Source: a bacterium (lineage in GTDB: Bacteria > B130-G9). From it: a DNA stretch of 49,870 nucleotides. Below, piece by piece: positions 31,541-40,566 of the stretch. The notes below the pieces were generated by a model, which was not told the origin of the DNA, did not search any database, and saw only the letters and a list, made by a program, of their open reading frames with translations. Where the stretch lies: positions 1-49,870 of the forward strand of contig DATLAJ010000037.1 of the NCBI GenBank assembly GCA_035527515.1, read 5' to 3'. The translations under genes and the position numbers were made by a program. The first letter of the stretch is position 1. Each line of letters begins with the position of its first letter.

Positions 31541-31945
31541 CTATCCGCCGCAGTCTCCGGTCATTAGGCTGTATGGCAGGGAGCCATCCGGATCTCGGCT
31601 ATCGCAATCCTCGCACTGGAAGTAGTAGTAATAGGTGCTGTTCTCGTCCAGCTCCAAAGCTACGACATGCAAGACGCAAAGCGGCTGAGGGCTTTCGCCG
31701 ATCTCCGTGAGATGCGGCACAAAAGCTGGGTCCCCATCTTTCTTGATGTACAAATATACATCATGAGGCGGGTCCACCAAGTTGTGGTAAACGCTGAAAG
31801 TGAACACGCAGCTGTTGACGCCAGCTACAACGCCGCCGTTGCACAGCGCATCGCCCGAACAGCAGTTATCAGCCCAGACATACAGAGCGATGCCGGCACC
31901 CACCACCAAACAGATTGACAAGACTATCAAAGATCTTTTACTCAT
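31541..31945 (-). CDS. Small secreted cysteine-rich Ig-like-module protein
   Basis: A 134-residue exported protein. AAAGGAG precedes the ATG at 31945. Residues 1-25 are a signal peptide (MSKR, hydrophobic core, YVWA). The mature part has FTFSVYHNLVDPPHDVYLYI, then STYYYYFQCEDCDSRDPDGSLPYS, the same order as F-x-Y-x-V-x-Y ... YYFxxxD ... RxP in the repeats of the 11101-15696 protein. About nine cysteines suggest disulfides outside the cytoplasm. Like the gene at 281-643 it lies just upstream of a secreted propeller gene, with a hairpin between. No known family recognised. Confidence 0.75.
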   Translation of the reverse strand: MSKRSLIVLSICLVVGAGIALYVWADNCCSGDALCNGGVVAGVNSCVFTFSVYHNLVDPPHDVYLYIKKDGDPAFVPHLTEIGESPQPLCVLHVVALELDENSTYYYYFQCEDCDSRDPDGSLPYSLMTGDCGG

Positions 31946-31977
31946 CGACTATCTCCTTTACTTGAAAGTCGTAGTTT

Positions 31978-32172
31978 GGTAGGTTTCCCTACCGTTTCTG
32001 GCGAGCGCCGCATGGCGCTCAACCTTGCCGGCCGGGGGGCTAATGCCTCCTGGTCGGCTTTCTTCTCAGCTCGACAATTCTTCAGTCTGCATTCTTGGCT
32101 GATATCGACCTCCTCTCTCTTAAGCTCATTTCCGATTCTCCCGGCCGAGGGGCTTCAGGTCTCTTGGTCGGC
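31978..32172 (+). other. Cluster of hairpins, candidate structured RNA
   Basis: Four hairpins in 195 bases: GGTAGG/CCTACC (31978-31993), GAGCGCC/GGCGCTC (32003-32020), GCCGGCC...GGTCGGC (32027-32058) and GGCCGAG...CTTGGTC (32143-32169). The last two are diverged copies of one unit, each ending TGGTCGGCTTTC. Their non-Watson-Crick pairs are G-U when read as plus-strand RNA but A-C on the minus strand, so plus-strand transcription is implied. The rest of 31946-32412 shows no gene. Confidence 0.3.
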
Positions 32173-32412
32173 TTTCATGCCGAAAATCACCGAGGTGAAA
32201 CTTCTGCGCGGTGTGCATAGGTGGGCCTCGTTCGTTTGGGTCGGCCGTCTCCGCCCTGTCCTTGGTAGTTAGTGCGAGGGAGGAGGCTATCGCGGGCAAG
32301 AGGGAATAGCGCACGACATTCCCCCTACGACATGTAGCAGCAGTTGAGAATGACGCCGCAGAATGTAGGAACCTCATCCCATTCCCCTATTTTATCCTAC
32401 AACCTTACTTAA

Positions 32413-32441
32413 AATATGACGCCTGCAACTAGAAGCGTCAA
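32413..32441 (-). promoter_or_regulatory. Possible promoter, minus strand
   Basis: On the minus strand: TTGACG (32441-32436), a 17-bp spacer and CATATT (32418-32413) followed by TTAAG. It would drive the small secreted protein at 31945 through a leader of about 460 nt. Confidence 0.4.
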
Positions 32442-32605
32442 GTGTTTTTTTTCGGACGTAAACACCGTCCAAAGCACTGCTTTCGTTTCAGGAGAGCACG
32501 GAGTTTGCCCAAGACTTGGGTCGGGCAGGTTGTGGCTGTGGGCTGTGCCTGATTGGCCGAGGCAGCCTCAAGCCGCATATCGCTTTGCTCTTCCTTGCCT
32601 CTATC

Positions 32606-32635
32606 TTGACGGCGGGCGGCGATGAGTGCTATCTT
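32606..32635 (+). promoter_or_regulatory. Likely argF promoter
   Basis: TTGACG (32606-32611), an 18-bp spacer and TATCTT (32630-32635), about 120 bp before the argF ATG at 32762. No ARG-box-like operator was recognised. Confidence 0.45.
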
Positions 32636-32761
32636 GCGGCCGGCACCTAGGGTCATAGGACAACTGGCTGCCTGAGATGTAGTTGAACTTGTTTTAGCAA
32701 GATTGGCTGGGTCGGGGCCTTGCCCACACCCGCCAACCTAACTAGCCGGAATGGAGGCGGA

Positions 32762-33700
32762 ATGGCAGTAAATCTCAAAGGACGCGACCTTCTTACGCTC
32801 GGTGACCTCACGCTCGAGGAGATCATTCAGATACTTGAATATGCTCAGACGCTCAAGCTCAAGCACTTTGCAGGCGAGCAGCACAGGCTGCTTAAGGGCA
32901 AGAACATCGCGATGATATTTCAGAAGCCGTCGCTTAGGACGCGGGTCTCCTTCGAGATCGGCGCCGAGCACCTGGGTGCACACGCCGTCTATCTTGCCCC
33001 GGACGACATCAAGCTCGGCGATCGGGAAGGCGTCGCGGACACCGCGAAGGTCCTGTCGCGATATGCGGACTGCATTGTGGCAAGGGTTCTCGAACATAAG
33101 ACAGTGGTGGACCTTGCGGAGTTCGCGAGCGTTCCAGTCATAAACGCGCTATGCGACACTTATCATCCCTGTCAAGTTCTGGCGGACTTGTTGACGATAT
33201 GGGAGAAAAAGGGCGAATTCGATGGCCTCAAGCTGGCCTTCATCGGAGACGGCAACAATATGTGCAATTCGTTGATGCTTGGCTGTTCGGCCGTGGGAAT
33301 GGATGTTAGTATCGCCACGCCACCGGGGTACGAGCCGAACCCTACTATCGTTGAGCGGGCGCGGGAGATAGGCTCCGCCGGCGGGGCGGAAATCCTAATC
33401 GGAAATGATACTAAGGAGGCGCTCAAGGACGCTGACGTGGTCTATACCGATGTCTGGACCGGGATGGGGCAAGAGGATGAGGCCGACAAGAGGAGAAAGG
33501 ACTTCGCCGGCTACGGGCTGAACGCCGAGCTGGTATCGGTCGCGGCCCCGGACACAACTATACTGCACTGTCTTCCCGCTCATTACGACGAGGAGATAAC
33601 CTTTGACCTAGTCCACGAGGACCCGCGGTCGGCAGTCTTTGATCAGGCCGAAAACCGCATGCATGTGCAGAAGTCGGTCTTGGCGCTGCTGGTTAGGTGA
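32762..33700 (+). CDS. argF: Ornithine carbamoyltransferase ArgF
   Basis: A 312-residue enzyme forming citrulline from ornithine and carbamoyl phosphate in arginine synthesis. The carbamoyl-phosphate loop is KPSLRTRVSFE (55-65; SxRTR, with Leu in the usual Thr place, as in several OTCs). HPCQ (135-138), the ornithine-side DVWTGMGQE (230-238) and HCLPAH (269-274, C270) confirm OTC rather than aspartate carbamoyltransferase. The ATG at 32762 after GGAGGCGG gives the usual length; the frame is open 14 codons further. It stands alone, with no other arg genes in the window. The following secreted gene begins 190 bases later. Confidence 0.95.
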   Translation: MAVNLKGRDLLTLGDLTLEEIIQILEYAQTLKLKHFAGEQHRLLKGKNIAMIFQKPSLRTRVSFEIGAEHLGAHAVYLAPDDIKLGDREGVADTAKVLSRYADCIVARVLEHKTVVDLAEFASVPVINALCDTYHPCQVLADLLTIWEKKGEFDGLKLAFIGDGNNMCNSLMLGCSAVGMDVSIATPPGYEPNPTIVERAREIGSAGGAEILIGNDTKEALKDADVVYTDVWTGMGQEDEADKRRKDFAGYGLNAELVSVAAPDTTILHCLPAHYDEEITFDLVHEDPRSAVFDQAENRMHVQKSVLALLVR

Positions 33701-33889
33701 GGTCTGAGATGCGTTTCTCGTTTAGGGCTCGTGTTGCTTGGGATTCGCAAGGTGGTCATACTTGGTGCCTGCCGTTCTTAGCCGTGCCTGGGATTGAGGG
33801 CAGCGTTCTGTGTGTTGAGGTCAACCCCGTGGGTTTGTAACAACAGCGTTATTAAGAATAATTTGTAGGCTTCCGCATGGAGGATTGCC

Positions 33890-36800
33890 ATGAACAGACC
33901 GAACAGATGTCTGCTCGCGCTCCTGCTCGCTACGATTCTCGTCTCGAGCGTTAGCGCCTCTTACATTAGAATAGGGCTTTACGACGGTTCCGTAGGGCAG
34001 GTTACCGACATCACGGCCCTGTGCGAGGACCTTTTCAGCTTCAGCCCGACGAACGTCATCCCTATCAACTTTTCGGGAGATTCTATCGTAGATGGCTACA
34101 TCGCCTTCAGTGAGAACACGCTTCAGATGTCCTATTGCGACGCTCGGACCTGGGCTGTCGTGCCGATCGGAGCCTTCGCCGCGGACGTCTTTGCATTCCA
34201 GCCCAGAAGGCTTTCCGTTGTTCATCGGGAGGGACAATTCGATGAGTTGTTGGCCTGGGATTATGGCCAGATAGTGCTGTTCGACCTCGATGACTTCGAG
34301 GCGCAGGACGTAACGATGGAGTTCGCTGGGGCGCTGTGCGTTTCAGGCGTATGCCTAAGCGACTCGTCGAACCTAGACGAGGCGACGTTGGCCTACGACG
34401 GAGAGAACTGGTATCTCGGCCTTGGCTACATCACGGGCTTTGTGGACGCTCTTTTGGGGCCAGGCGTGGTTCGGCTCACGCCGCTCAACGTTGTCGGCTC
34501 GACCGCGGACGATGCTATTGTCTTCGTTTTTGAGACGGACAACACACCGCCGGTCGCGGAGTTTACCATCTCGCCCGAGGCCGGTGATTCGAGCACAACG
34601 TTTGCGTTCGATGCCTCGGACTCATGGGACGCAGAGGATGAGGCGGACAGTTTGATGTCCCGCTGGGACTTCGACTCTGACGGCAGTTGGGACACTGAGC
34701 TTTCATTCGACAAGGTCGCGTATCACAGCTTCGGGTCGTCGGGCGAAAAGCAGGTAACCCTTCTCGTGATGGACACCGATGGTGCCACGGGAAGCAAGAC
34801 AAGTGCTCTGGTGGTCAGCAACGCTCGCCCGACAGCGGCCTTTGTGGTTGCTCCCGAGACGGGGACGGTGGGCACGGTCTTCTCGTTCGATGCCTCGGGG
34901 TCGTCAGACTACGAAGACGCGACCGAGGAGCTCGAGGTGCGCTGGGATTTTGAGTCGGACGGCACGTTCGACACTGATTTCACGAGAGAGAAGACTGCGC
35001 ACCATCAATATGACCGTCCACGGCTCTACACAGCAACGCTTCAGGTTCGGGATATGCAGGGCGGGCTCGGCCAGACGACGGACGACCTCGAAGTGGCAAA
35101 CCTAAGCCCGTCCCCTTGCTTCATGGCCACCCCAGAGGAAGGCACAGTGATTACCGATTTTGAGTTCGACGCAAGCTGCTCAAGCGACACGGAGGATTCG
35201 CTTGATTCGCTTCGGGTCCGCTGGGATTGGGACGACGACAGCATCTTTGACACCGCGTTTGGCTTCGACAAGACCGCACATCATCTCTTTGGGACTGTTG
35301 GCACGCACGTGGTTCGTTTGGAAGTCATGGATTCGAGTGGCGGAAGCAGCGTATGCCTGAAGAACATCAGGGTAATCAACACGCCTCCGACAGCGGCCTT
35401 TCTCGCGTCGCCCAACGAGGGGACCGTCAGGACGGCTTTCTCCTTCAACGCCTCGCTCAGCTCAGACTTGGAGGACCCGGCGCCGGAACTTCTGGTGCGT
35501 TGGGATTTCAACTCTGACGGGACCTTCGACACTGATTTCACAACGTTCAAGACCACCTCTCGAAGTTTCAGCACACCGGGCCAGAAGACGATAACGCTCG
35601 AGGTTGCTGACACACAGGACGCTCGCTCGACCACGACGCGGACGGTTACCGTCTTGAACACCGCCCCGACTGCCTGTTTCGCGTTTACACCGGCGACAGG
35701 CGACACTAGCACCGAGTTTGCGTTTGACGCGTCGTGCACGACTGACTGGGAGTCTACAGCCGGGACGCTGGAGTTCCGCTGGGATTTCGAGGGAGACGGG
35801 ACATTTGACACGCTGTTCTCTGACCAACCGACTGTGCATCATAAGTACGAGAGTCCAGGCACCAAGACGGTAGTGCTTGAGTCGCGGGATGAGCAGGGCT
35901 TGTCTGGCCAGACAAGCCGTTCGTTTTTTGTGGCGCAGGGCAACTTGCCGCCGACCGCATGTTTCGAGATTGAGCCGCAGTCGGGAACGACCGAGACGGC
36001 GTTCGAGTTTGACGCGAGCTGTTCGAGCGACCCCGATTCGGCCGATACCTCGCAGTTGCAGGTGCGCTGGGATTTCGAGGGAGATGGGGCTTTCGATACC
36101 GCTTTCAGCCACACGAAAGTGGCTTATTTCACGTTCGATACGGCTGGCTACAAGACGCCGACGGTAGAGGTTATGGACGAAGAGGGAGCAACCGATACCA
36201 CGAACCAGCGCATCTTCGTTCAAGAGATGAACTCCCCACCAGTCGCATGCTTCACGTATGCACCTCAGACCGGGAACACAGCCACGGAGTTCTCCTTTGA
36301 TGCCTCGTGCTCAAGCGACCCTGACGGCACATTCTCGACGCTCAAGTTCAGGTGGGACTTCGACGGGGATGGCACGTTCGATACGTCATATATGAGCTCA
36401 CCTACCATAACCCACCAGTTTGCGGCGCCGGGCACCTGGACGGTGATACTCGAGGTCATCGACGCACCTGGTGACACAGATACAGCGCAGAAAGATGTCG
36501 ATGTTGAGGCGGAGAATGACCCACCCGAGGCGTGTTTCTCGGTAACTCCTGTGTCCGGCGACACGGCCACATACTTCGAGTTTGACGCCTCGTGCAGCAC
36601 AGACCCAGACGGGACTGACTCGACGCTTCAGGTTAGGTGGGACTGGGAGAATGACGGGGTGTTTGACACCTCGTTTACCACGACGAAGACCGCGAGCCAT
36701 CGCTACCCAACGGCAGGCGCCAAGACCGTCAAGCTCCAGGTCAGGGATGCACACGGAGCGACGGACCAGACGACCTGGACAATCGATGTCGAGGAGGGAA

Positions 36801-37372
36801 ACGTTCCCCCGAGCGCATGTTTCACTGTTACCCCCGCAGGAGGGACAACCGAGACCGATTTCGAGTTTGATGCCTCGTGCAGCAGCGACCCGGACGGGAG
36901 CGACTCGACGCTTCAGGTTAGGTGGGACTGGGAGAATGACGGGGTGTTTGACACCTCGTTTACCACAATGAAGACCGCAAGCCATCGCTTCGAGGAGCCT
37001 GGTCAGCCCACTATCGTCGTTGAGGTTCTGGACGAGGGCGGCGCTACGGGGCACTACGCGAAACAGATAACGGTGGAATCTTCGGGCAACAGTCCTCCTG
37101 TGGCATACTTCACCGTAACCCCCGACACGGGCACTGTTGCGACAGTCTTCTTCCTTGACGCGTCAGGCTCGTCTGATGAGGATGAGGCGACCACGGGGAC
37201 GCTCGAGGTCCAGTGGGATTTTGATGGAGACGGGACCTACGATACGTCCTACACTGTCCAGAAGACGGTTACACACACGTTCGAGGACCCGGGCGCCTAC
37301 GACATTGTGCTCCGCGTTAAGGACCCGGAGGGGGCGACCGACACCTATACTCGAAGGGTATATGTTTACTGA
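33890..37372 (+). CDS. Secreted protein with ten tandem PKD domains
   Basis: A 1160-residue exported protein. GGAGG precedes the ATG, and residues 1-24 are a signal peptide ending SVSAS. A unique N-terminal domain (about 25-220) is followed by ten PKD modules of about 90-95 residues, each with (T/P)xAxFxxxPxxG, FxFDASxSSD, RWDFxxDGxFDT and HxFxxPGxxTVxLEV. In modules 3 and 5-9 both the ACF and the DASC positions are Cys; in modules 1, 2, 4 and 10 neither is, implying a disulfide per module. Modules 8 and 9 share a 65-base identical stretch, a recent duplication. No C-terminal anchor. It overlaps the dipeptidase start by one base. PKD arrays usually serve as spacers or binding rods at the cell surface. 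Confidence 0.88.
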   Translation: MNRPNRCLLALLLATILVSSVSASYIRIGLYDGSVGQVTDITALCEDLFSFSPTNVIPINFSGDSIVDGYIAFSENTLQMSYCDARTWAVVPIGAFAADVFAFQPRRLSVVHREGQFDELLAWDYGQIVLFDLDDFEAQDVTMEFAGALCVSGVCLSDSSNLDEATLAYDGENWYLGLGYITGFVDALLGPGVVRLTPLNVVGSTADDAIVFVFETDNTPPVAEFTISPEAGDSSTTFAFDASDSWDAEDEADSLMSRWDFDSDGSWDTELSFDKVAYHSFGSSGEKQVTLLVMDTDGATGSKTSALVVSNARPTAAFVVAPETGTVGTVFSFDASGSSDYEDATEELEVRWDFESDGTFDTDFTREKTAHHQYDRPRLYTATLQVRDMQGGLGQTTDDLEVANLSPSPCFMATPEEGTVITDFEFDASCSSDTEDSLDSLRVRWDWDDDSIFDTAFGFDKTAHHLFGTVGTHVVRLEVMDSSGGSSVCLKNIRVINTPPTAAFLASPNEGTVRTAFSFNASLSSDLEDPAPELLVRWDFNSDGTFDTDFTTFKTTSRSFSTPGQKTITLEVADTQDARSTTTRTVTVLNTAPTACFAFTPATGDTSTEFAFDASCTTDWESTAGTLEFRWDFEGDGTFDTLFSDQPTVHHKYESPGTKTVVLESRDEQGLSGQTSRSFFVAQGNLPPTACFEIEPQSGTTETAFEFDASCSSDPDSADTSQLQVRWDFEGDGAFDTAFSHTKVAYFTFDTAGYKTPTVEVMDEEGATDTTNQRIFVQEMNSPPVACFTYAPQTGNTATEFSFDASCSSDPDGTFSTLKFRWDFDGDGTFDTSYMSSPTITHQFAAPGTWTVILEVIDAPGDTDTAQKDVDVEAENDPPEACFSVTPVSGDTATYFEFDASCSTDPDGTDSTLQVRWDWENDGVFDTSFTTTKTASHRYPTAGAKTVKLQVRDAHGATDQTTWTIDVEEGNVPPSACFTVTPAGGTTETDFEFDASCSSDPDGSDSTLQVRWDWENDGVFDTSFTTMKTASHRFEEPGQPTIVVEVLDEGGATGHYAKQITVESSGNSPPVAYFTVTPDTGTVATVFFLDASGSSDEDEATTGTLEVQWDFDGDGTYDTSYTVQKTVTHTFEDPGAYDIVLRVKDPEGATDTYTRRVYVY
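36617..36966 (+). repeat. Recent internal duplication in the PKD gene
   Basis: Bases 36617-36681 and 36902-36966 are identical over 65 positions and 285 bases apart, exactly one 95-codon module. Neighbouring modules are far more diverged, so this unit was copied or converted recently. Confidence 0.85.
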
Positions 37373-38328
37373 TGTACAAGGGTATGATCGTCGCGGATGC
37401 ACACTGCGACACTGTGCTAAGGGCGTTAGATGGGCATGACCTGACCCGCGAAGACCCTGACTGCCACATAGACCTGCCCAAACTCCGTGCGGGTGGGGTC
37501 GATCTACAGGTCTTCGCCCTGTGGGCGAGCGCCTCGACGGTTCCGAAGCGGAGCGCTGAGAGGTTGCTGGCGCTCTTGGCCGAGGTCTCATCACTCATCT
37601 CTTCAGGGTCAAGTTTTGTGGCTCCGGCCCGGTCGTGCTCGGATCTCGAGGTAAACCTCTCGGAGTCTAAAACCAGCCTTGTGCTGGCGATCGAGGGCGC
37701 TCACTGTCTGGCGCCGGGCGAGGGATCGATCGACCTTTGTCACGACATCGGCGTCCGGTTGATAACGCTTTGCTGGAACAACTCCAATTGGCTGGCGACC
37801 TCCGCGGCCCAGGCGGACACATTTGCACACGGGTTGACGCCATTGGGGCGCGCAGCGGTCAGGAGAATGAGCCAGCGGGGTATAATTGTTGATGTCTCGC
37901 ACGCTTCGGAGCGGACGTTTTGGGACGTGGCGGAGGTTTGCGATAGACCCTTCATAGCCTCGCACTCCTGCGCAAGGGCGCTTCAGGATCACGCGCGCAA
38001 CCTGGACGACGAGCAGATTCGCGCGATCGCATACGCCAATGGCATTGTGGGCGTGAACTTCTGCGAGGCGTTCCTGCGGTCGAGCCCGGGTGCTTCCATT
38101 GACGACGTGATAGCCCACATTGAGTACATTCTCTCTTTGGTCGGCGACAATCATGTCTGCTTTGGGTCGGATTTTGATGGCATTCCGGTGGGGCCTGAGG
38201 GACTGGAGAACGTAAGCAAGCTGCCGTCTCTAGTGGACAGGCTTCTCGAGAGAGGGCACACGGAGGCGACCGTTCGCAAGGTTGCCGGCGAGAACCTGCT
38301 TAGAGTCTTCAGAGAAGTCTGTGGATAG
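37372..38328 (+). CDS. Membrane dipeptidase family (peptidase M19)
   Basis: A 318-residue zinc metallopeptidase of the renal-dipeptidase family, which cleaves dipeptides, including some with D-residues. Metal-site motifs: DAHCDT with H11 and D13, the bridging Glu in LAIEGAH (about 105), DVSHASE with its His, SHSCARALQDHARNL and GSDFDG. No signal peptide, so it is cytoplasmic, as in most bacterial members. The start ATG overlaps the PKD stop by one base (TGATG). An in-frame ATG at 37384 is also possible and follows AAGGG closely. Function near a secreted PKD protein is not obvious; translational coupling is suggested by the overlap. Confidence 0.92.
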   Translation: MYKGMIVADAHCDTVLRALDGHDLTREDPDCHIDLPKLRAGGVDLQVFALWASASTVPKRSAERLLALLAEVSSLISSGSSFVAPARSCSDLEVNLSESKTSLVLAIEGAHCLAPGEGSIDLCHDIGVRLITLCWNNSNWLATSAAQADTFAHGLTPLGRAAVRRMSQRGIIVDVSHASERTFWDVAEVCDRPFIASHSCARALQDHARNLDDEQIRAIAYANGIVGVNFCEAFLRSSPGASIDDVIAHIEYILSLVGDNHVCFGSDFDGIPVGPEGLENVSKLPSLVDRLLERGHTEATVRKVAGENLLRVFREVCG

Positions 38329-38343
38329 CTGCGACGAAGGGCA

Positions 38344-40566
38344 ATGACTGCCTATTTCTCGACACTCGCTAGGCTGTGGGGAGCGAGTTTCGGCCTCGGC
38401 CTGCTGGCCTGGCCCGTCATCATGTTCCCCTGCAAGCCTCTCCGCGACCGGGGATATGCCATCAGCAAAGTTTTTGGGACCCTGCTTGTAACCTACGGCG
38501 CGTGGCTCGCATCATCGCTCAAGGTTGTGCCTTTCGGCCTGCCTTCAATCCTTACTTCCGCAGCTGTGCTCGCCATAACCTCGTCCCTAACGCTCCTTCT
38601 GAGGCGCAAGGAGGTCCCGACTCTCGTCAAACCCCGCCTGCGCTCGATCGCCCTGACCGAGGTCGTGTTCATCGTCATCCTGGCGTTGATTCTCCTGCTG
38701 GTCGGCTATTATCCGGACGTAACGCCGGGCTCGGAGGGCATGATGGACCTGGGCATTCTCAACTCCGTATCCAGAACCGATTACTTCCCTGCGAAAGACG
38801 TCTGGATGAGCGGCGAGAGCATGAACTACTACTACTTCGGCCATGTCCTCGTGGCCGCGGTTGCGAAGCTCTGCCAAATGACCCCTGTGGCGTTCTACAA
38901 CCCCGCCAAAGCGCTATGGTTCGCTCTTTTCTGGCTCGGGATATTTTCACTGGGTTTCTCGATGACCCGGCGCGCCTCATACGGCTTCCTAGCCATTTTC
39001 TTGGTCGGGATAGCGGGGAACTTCGACGCCCTACTGCAACTTTTGGCGCTCTGTAACCCCCTCTCGCTTGACTGGTTCGGCTCCTCGAGAATCATCCCAG
39101 ACACCATCAATGAGTTCCCATTCTTCAGCCTGCTGTGGGGTGATCTGCACGCTTACGTCCTCTCGCTTCCGCTCTTTGCGACGTCCCTGGCCCTTATCTA
39201 CTGCCTGAATGGGCGACTCACACCAAGGCGCGGGCATTCTGACAGCAGGGAAACCCCATACGGGCTCATCGTCCTCTTGGCACTGTGCGGAGGCGCGCTC
39301 ATGGTAACGAACGCCTGGGACTTAATCTCGATGTCACTTGTCCTGTTTGCTGTTGTGATCTCCGCCCTGCCCCTTGTGAGAACTGGCCTCCTGCGGCATG
39401 TTATCGCCATTGCCAGGACTACATTCCCGGTTCTCGGCGGGGCAGTGGTTCTATTTCTCCCCTTCATACTCTCCGTCTCGCAGAACCGCCCCATCGGCTT
39501 CGTCAAGGAGCGAACCGATTCTGCCGATTTTGTGGTTGTCTTCGGGGTATTGCTCGTGCCGATTCTAGTGGAGGCGCTGGTTGCGATTCGTTTTGCACGG
39601 GTGGGTCATGCAGGGCCAAGTGGTGGGACGTCGTGGGTGGTCCGGGCCTTTTTTGTTGTCTGTCTATATGTCGCTTTGGGGCGGCCAACTTGGATGCTAC
39701 TCCTATTGGTCATCCCGCTGGCAGTCCTGGGATACTTTCACATGGGTAGGCTAGTTTCCGGGCGGGACAAGGATGAGTTAGAGGCTTGGCTCTCACGGGG
39801 TCGGTTCTTCGCGGTCCTTGTGGTCTCGGGGGCGCTGATAGCTTTTTCATGTGAGATGTTCTATGTAGAGGACGTTTACAGTGGAGGTCTGGCTCGGATG
39901 AATACCGTCTTCAAGCTTTACTTGCACGTGTGGGTGCTGTGGGGGGTCTCGGCGGCGTGCGCGGCGTGGGTGCTCAGAAGCCATTTGCTAAAACGACTGG
40001 GCCATGTCGCTAGACCAGCCGTCTGGGGGCTTGTTATCTTCTGTCTTGGCTCGGGCGTGCTCTATCCGCTGCTGGCGCCGATCTCCAGAACCAAACTCTT
40101 CTCGCAGGCCCATACTCTTGATGCGGACCGGGCCTTCAGGAACAAGTATCCTTCCGACGCTGCCGCGGTCAAATGGCTTCTGGAAAACGCACCAGGTCAG
40201 CTTGTCATCGCGGAGGCTAGCACATCCGCCTACGATTGGCCGGGCCGAATCTCTGCTTTCAGTGGGCACTGTGCAGTAGTTGGTTGGTGGGGACATGAGG
40301 TAGGATGGCGGGATGAGTTCGAGGCGATACATCACAGAGCATTCGAGATCGAACGGCTCTTCAGGTCGACCGACCCAAACGTGACCATCGATGTCATCTC
40401 AAAATATGGTATTCAGCTGATCTACTATGGCGAGGTCGAAGGGGAAATCTATGGGGAGGCCGGGCTTCAGAAGTTCCAGTCAGCTTTTGAGACGGTCTAT
40501 GCCTCGGACGGGGTCAAGGTGTTCGACGTGAGGAGGCCCAAAATGAGTGTCGAGGCAGGCGGATGA
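38344..40566 (+). CDS. DUF2298-family polytopic membrane protein
   Basis: A 740-residue inner-membrane protein with about 14 hydrophobic segments. It fits the DUF2298 (Chlor_Arch_YYY) family, known in Chloroflexota and Archaea: GSEGMMDLGILNSVSRTDYFPAKDVWMSG, MNYYYFGHVL and PDTINEFPFFSLLWGDLHAY are its recognisable blocks (here quoted in parts). The soluble C-terminal region (about 590-740: AAAVKWLLENAPGQLVIAEA, SAFSGHCAVVGWWGHE) resembles that of GT-C transferases acting on lipid-linked sugars. It starts 15 bases after the dipeptidase, and its stop overlaps the next start by 4 bases (ATGA). This pairing with an Agl23-like protein is itself typical. Likely role: glycan transfer or export; substrate unknown. 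Confidence 0.85.
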   Translation: MTAYFSTLARLWGASFGLGLLAWPVIMFPCKPLRDRGYAISKVFGTLLVTYGAWLASSLKVVPFGLPSILTSAAVLAITSSLTLLLRRKEVPTLVKPRLRSIALTEVVFIVILALILLLVGYYPDVTPGSEGMMDLGILNSVSRTDYFPAKDVWMSGESMNYYYFGHVLVAAVAKLCQMTPVAFYNPAKALWFALFWLGIFSLGFSMTRRASYGFLAIFLVGIAGNFDALLQLLALCNPLSLDWFGSSRIIPDTINEFPFFSLLWGDLHAYVLSLPLFATSLALIYCLNGRLTPRRGHSDSRETPYGLIVLLALCGGALMVTNAWDLISMSLVLFAVVISALPLVRTGLLRHVIAIARTTFPVLGGAVVLFLPFILSVSQNRPIGFVKERTDSADFVVVFGVLLVPILVEALVAIRFARVGHAGPSGGTSWVVRAFFVVCLYVALGRPTWMLLLLVIPLAVLGYFHMGRLVSGRDKDELEAWLSRGRFFAVLVVSGALIAFSCEMFYVEDVYSGGLARMNTVFKLYLHVWVLWGVSAACAAWVLRSHLLKRLGHVARPAVWGLVIFCLGSGVLYPLLAPISRTKLFSQAHTLDADRAFRNKYPSDAAAVKWLLENAPGQLVIAEASTSAYDWPGRISAFSGHCAVVGWWGHEVGWRDEFEAIHHRAFEIERLFRSTDPNVTIDVISKYGIQLIYYGEVEGEIYGEAGLQKFQSAFETVYASDGVKVFDVRRPKMSVEAGG

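Noticed and set aside
31976-32377. 98-codon plus and 83-codon minus open frames
   Set aside because: They lie over the hairpin cluster; no ribosome site, no domain, and their frames simply follow the repeated unit.
33838-33860. Promoter before the PKD gene
   Set aside because: TTGAGG with TAACAA at 17-bp spacing is too weak to call; an AT-rich stretch alone is not enough.
35462-36223. 253-codon minus-strand open frame in the PKD gene
   Set aside because: A shadow of the repetitive plus-strand codons; it repeats with the PKD period and has no own motif.
36617-36966. CRISPR-like repeats
   Set aside because: Direct repeats are module-length coding duplications, with no short regular repeat-spacer pattern anywhere in the window.
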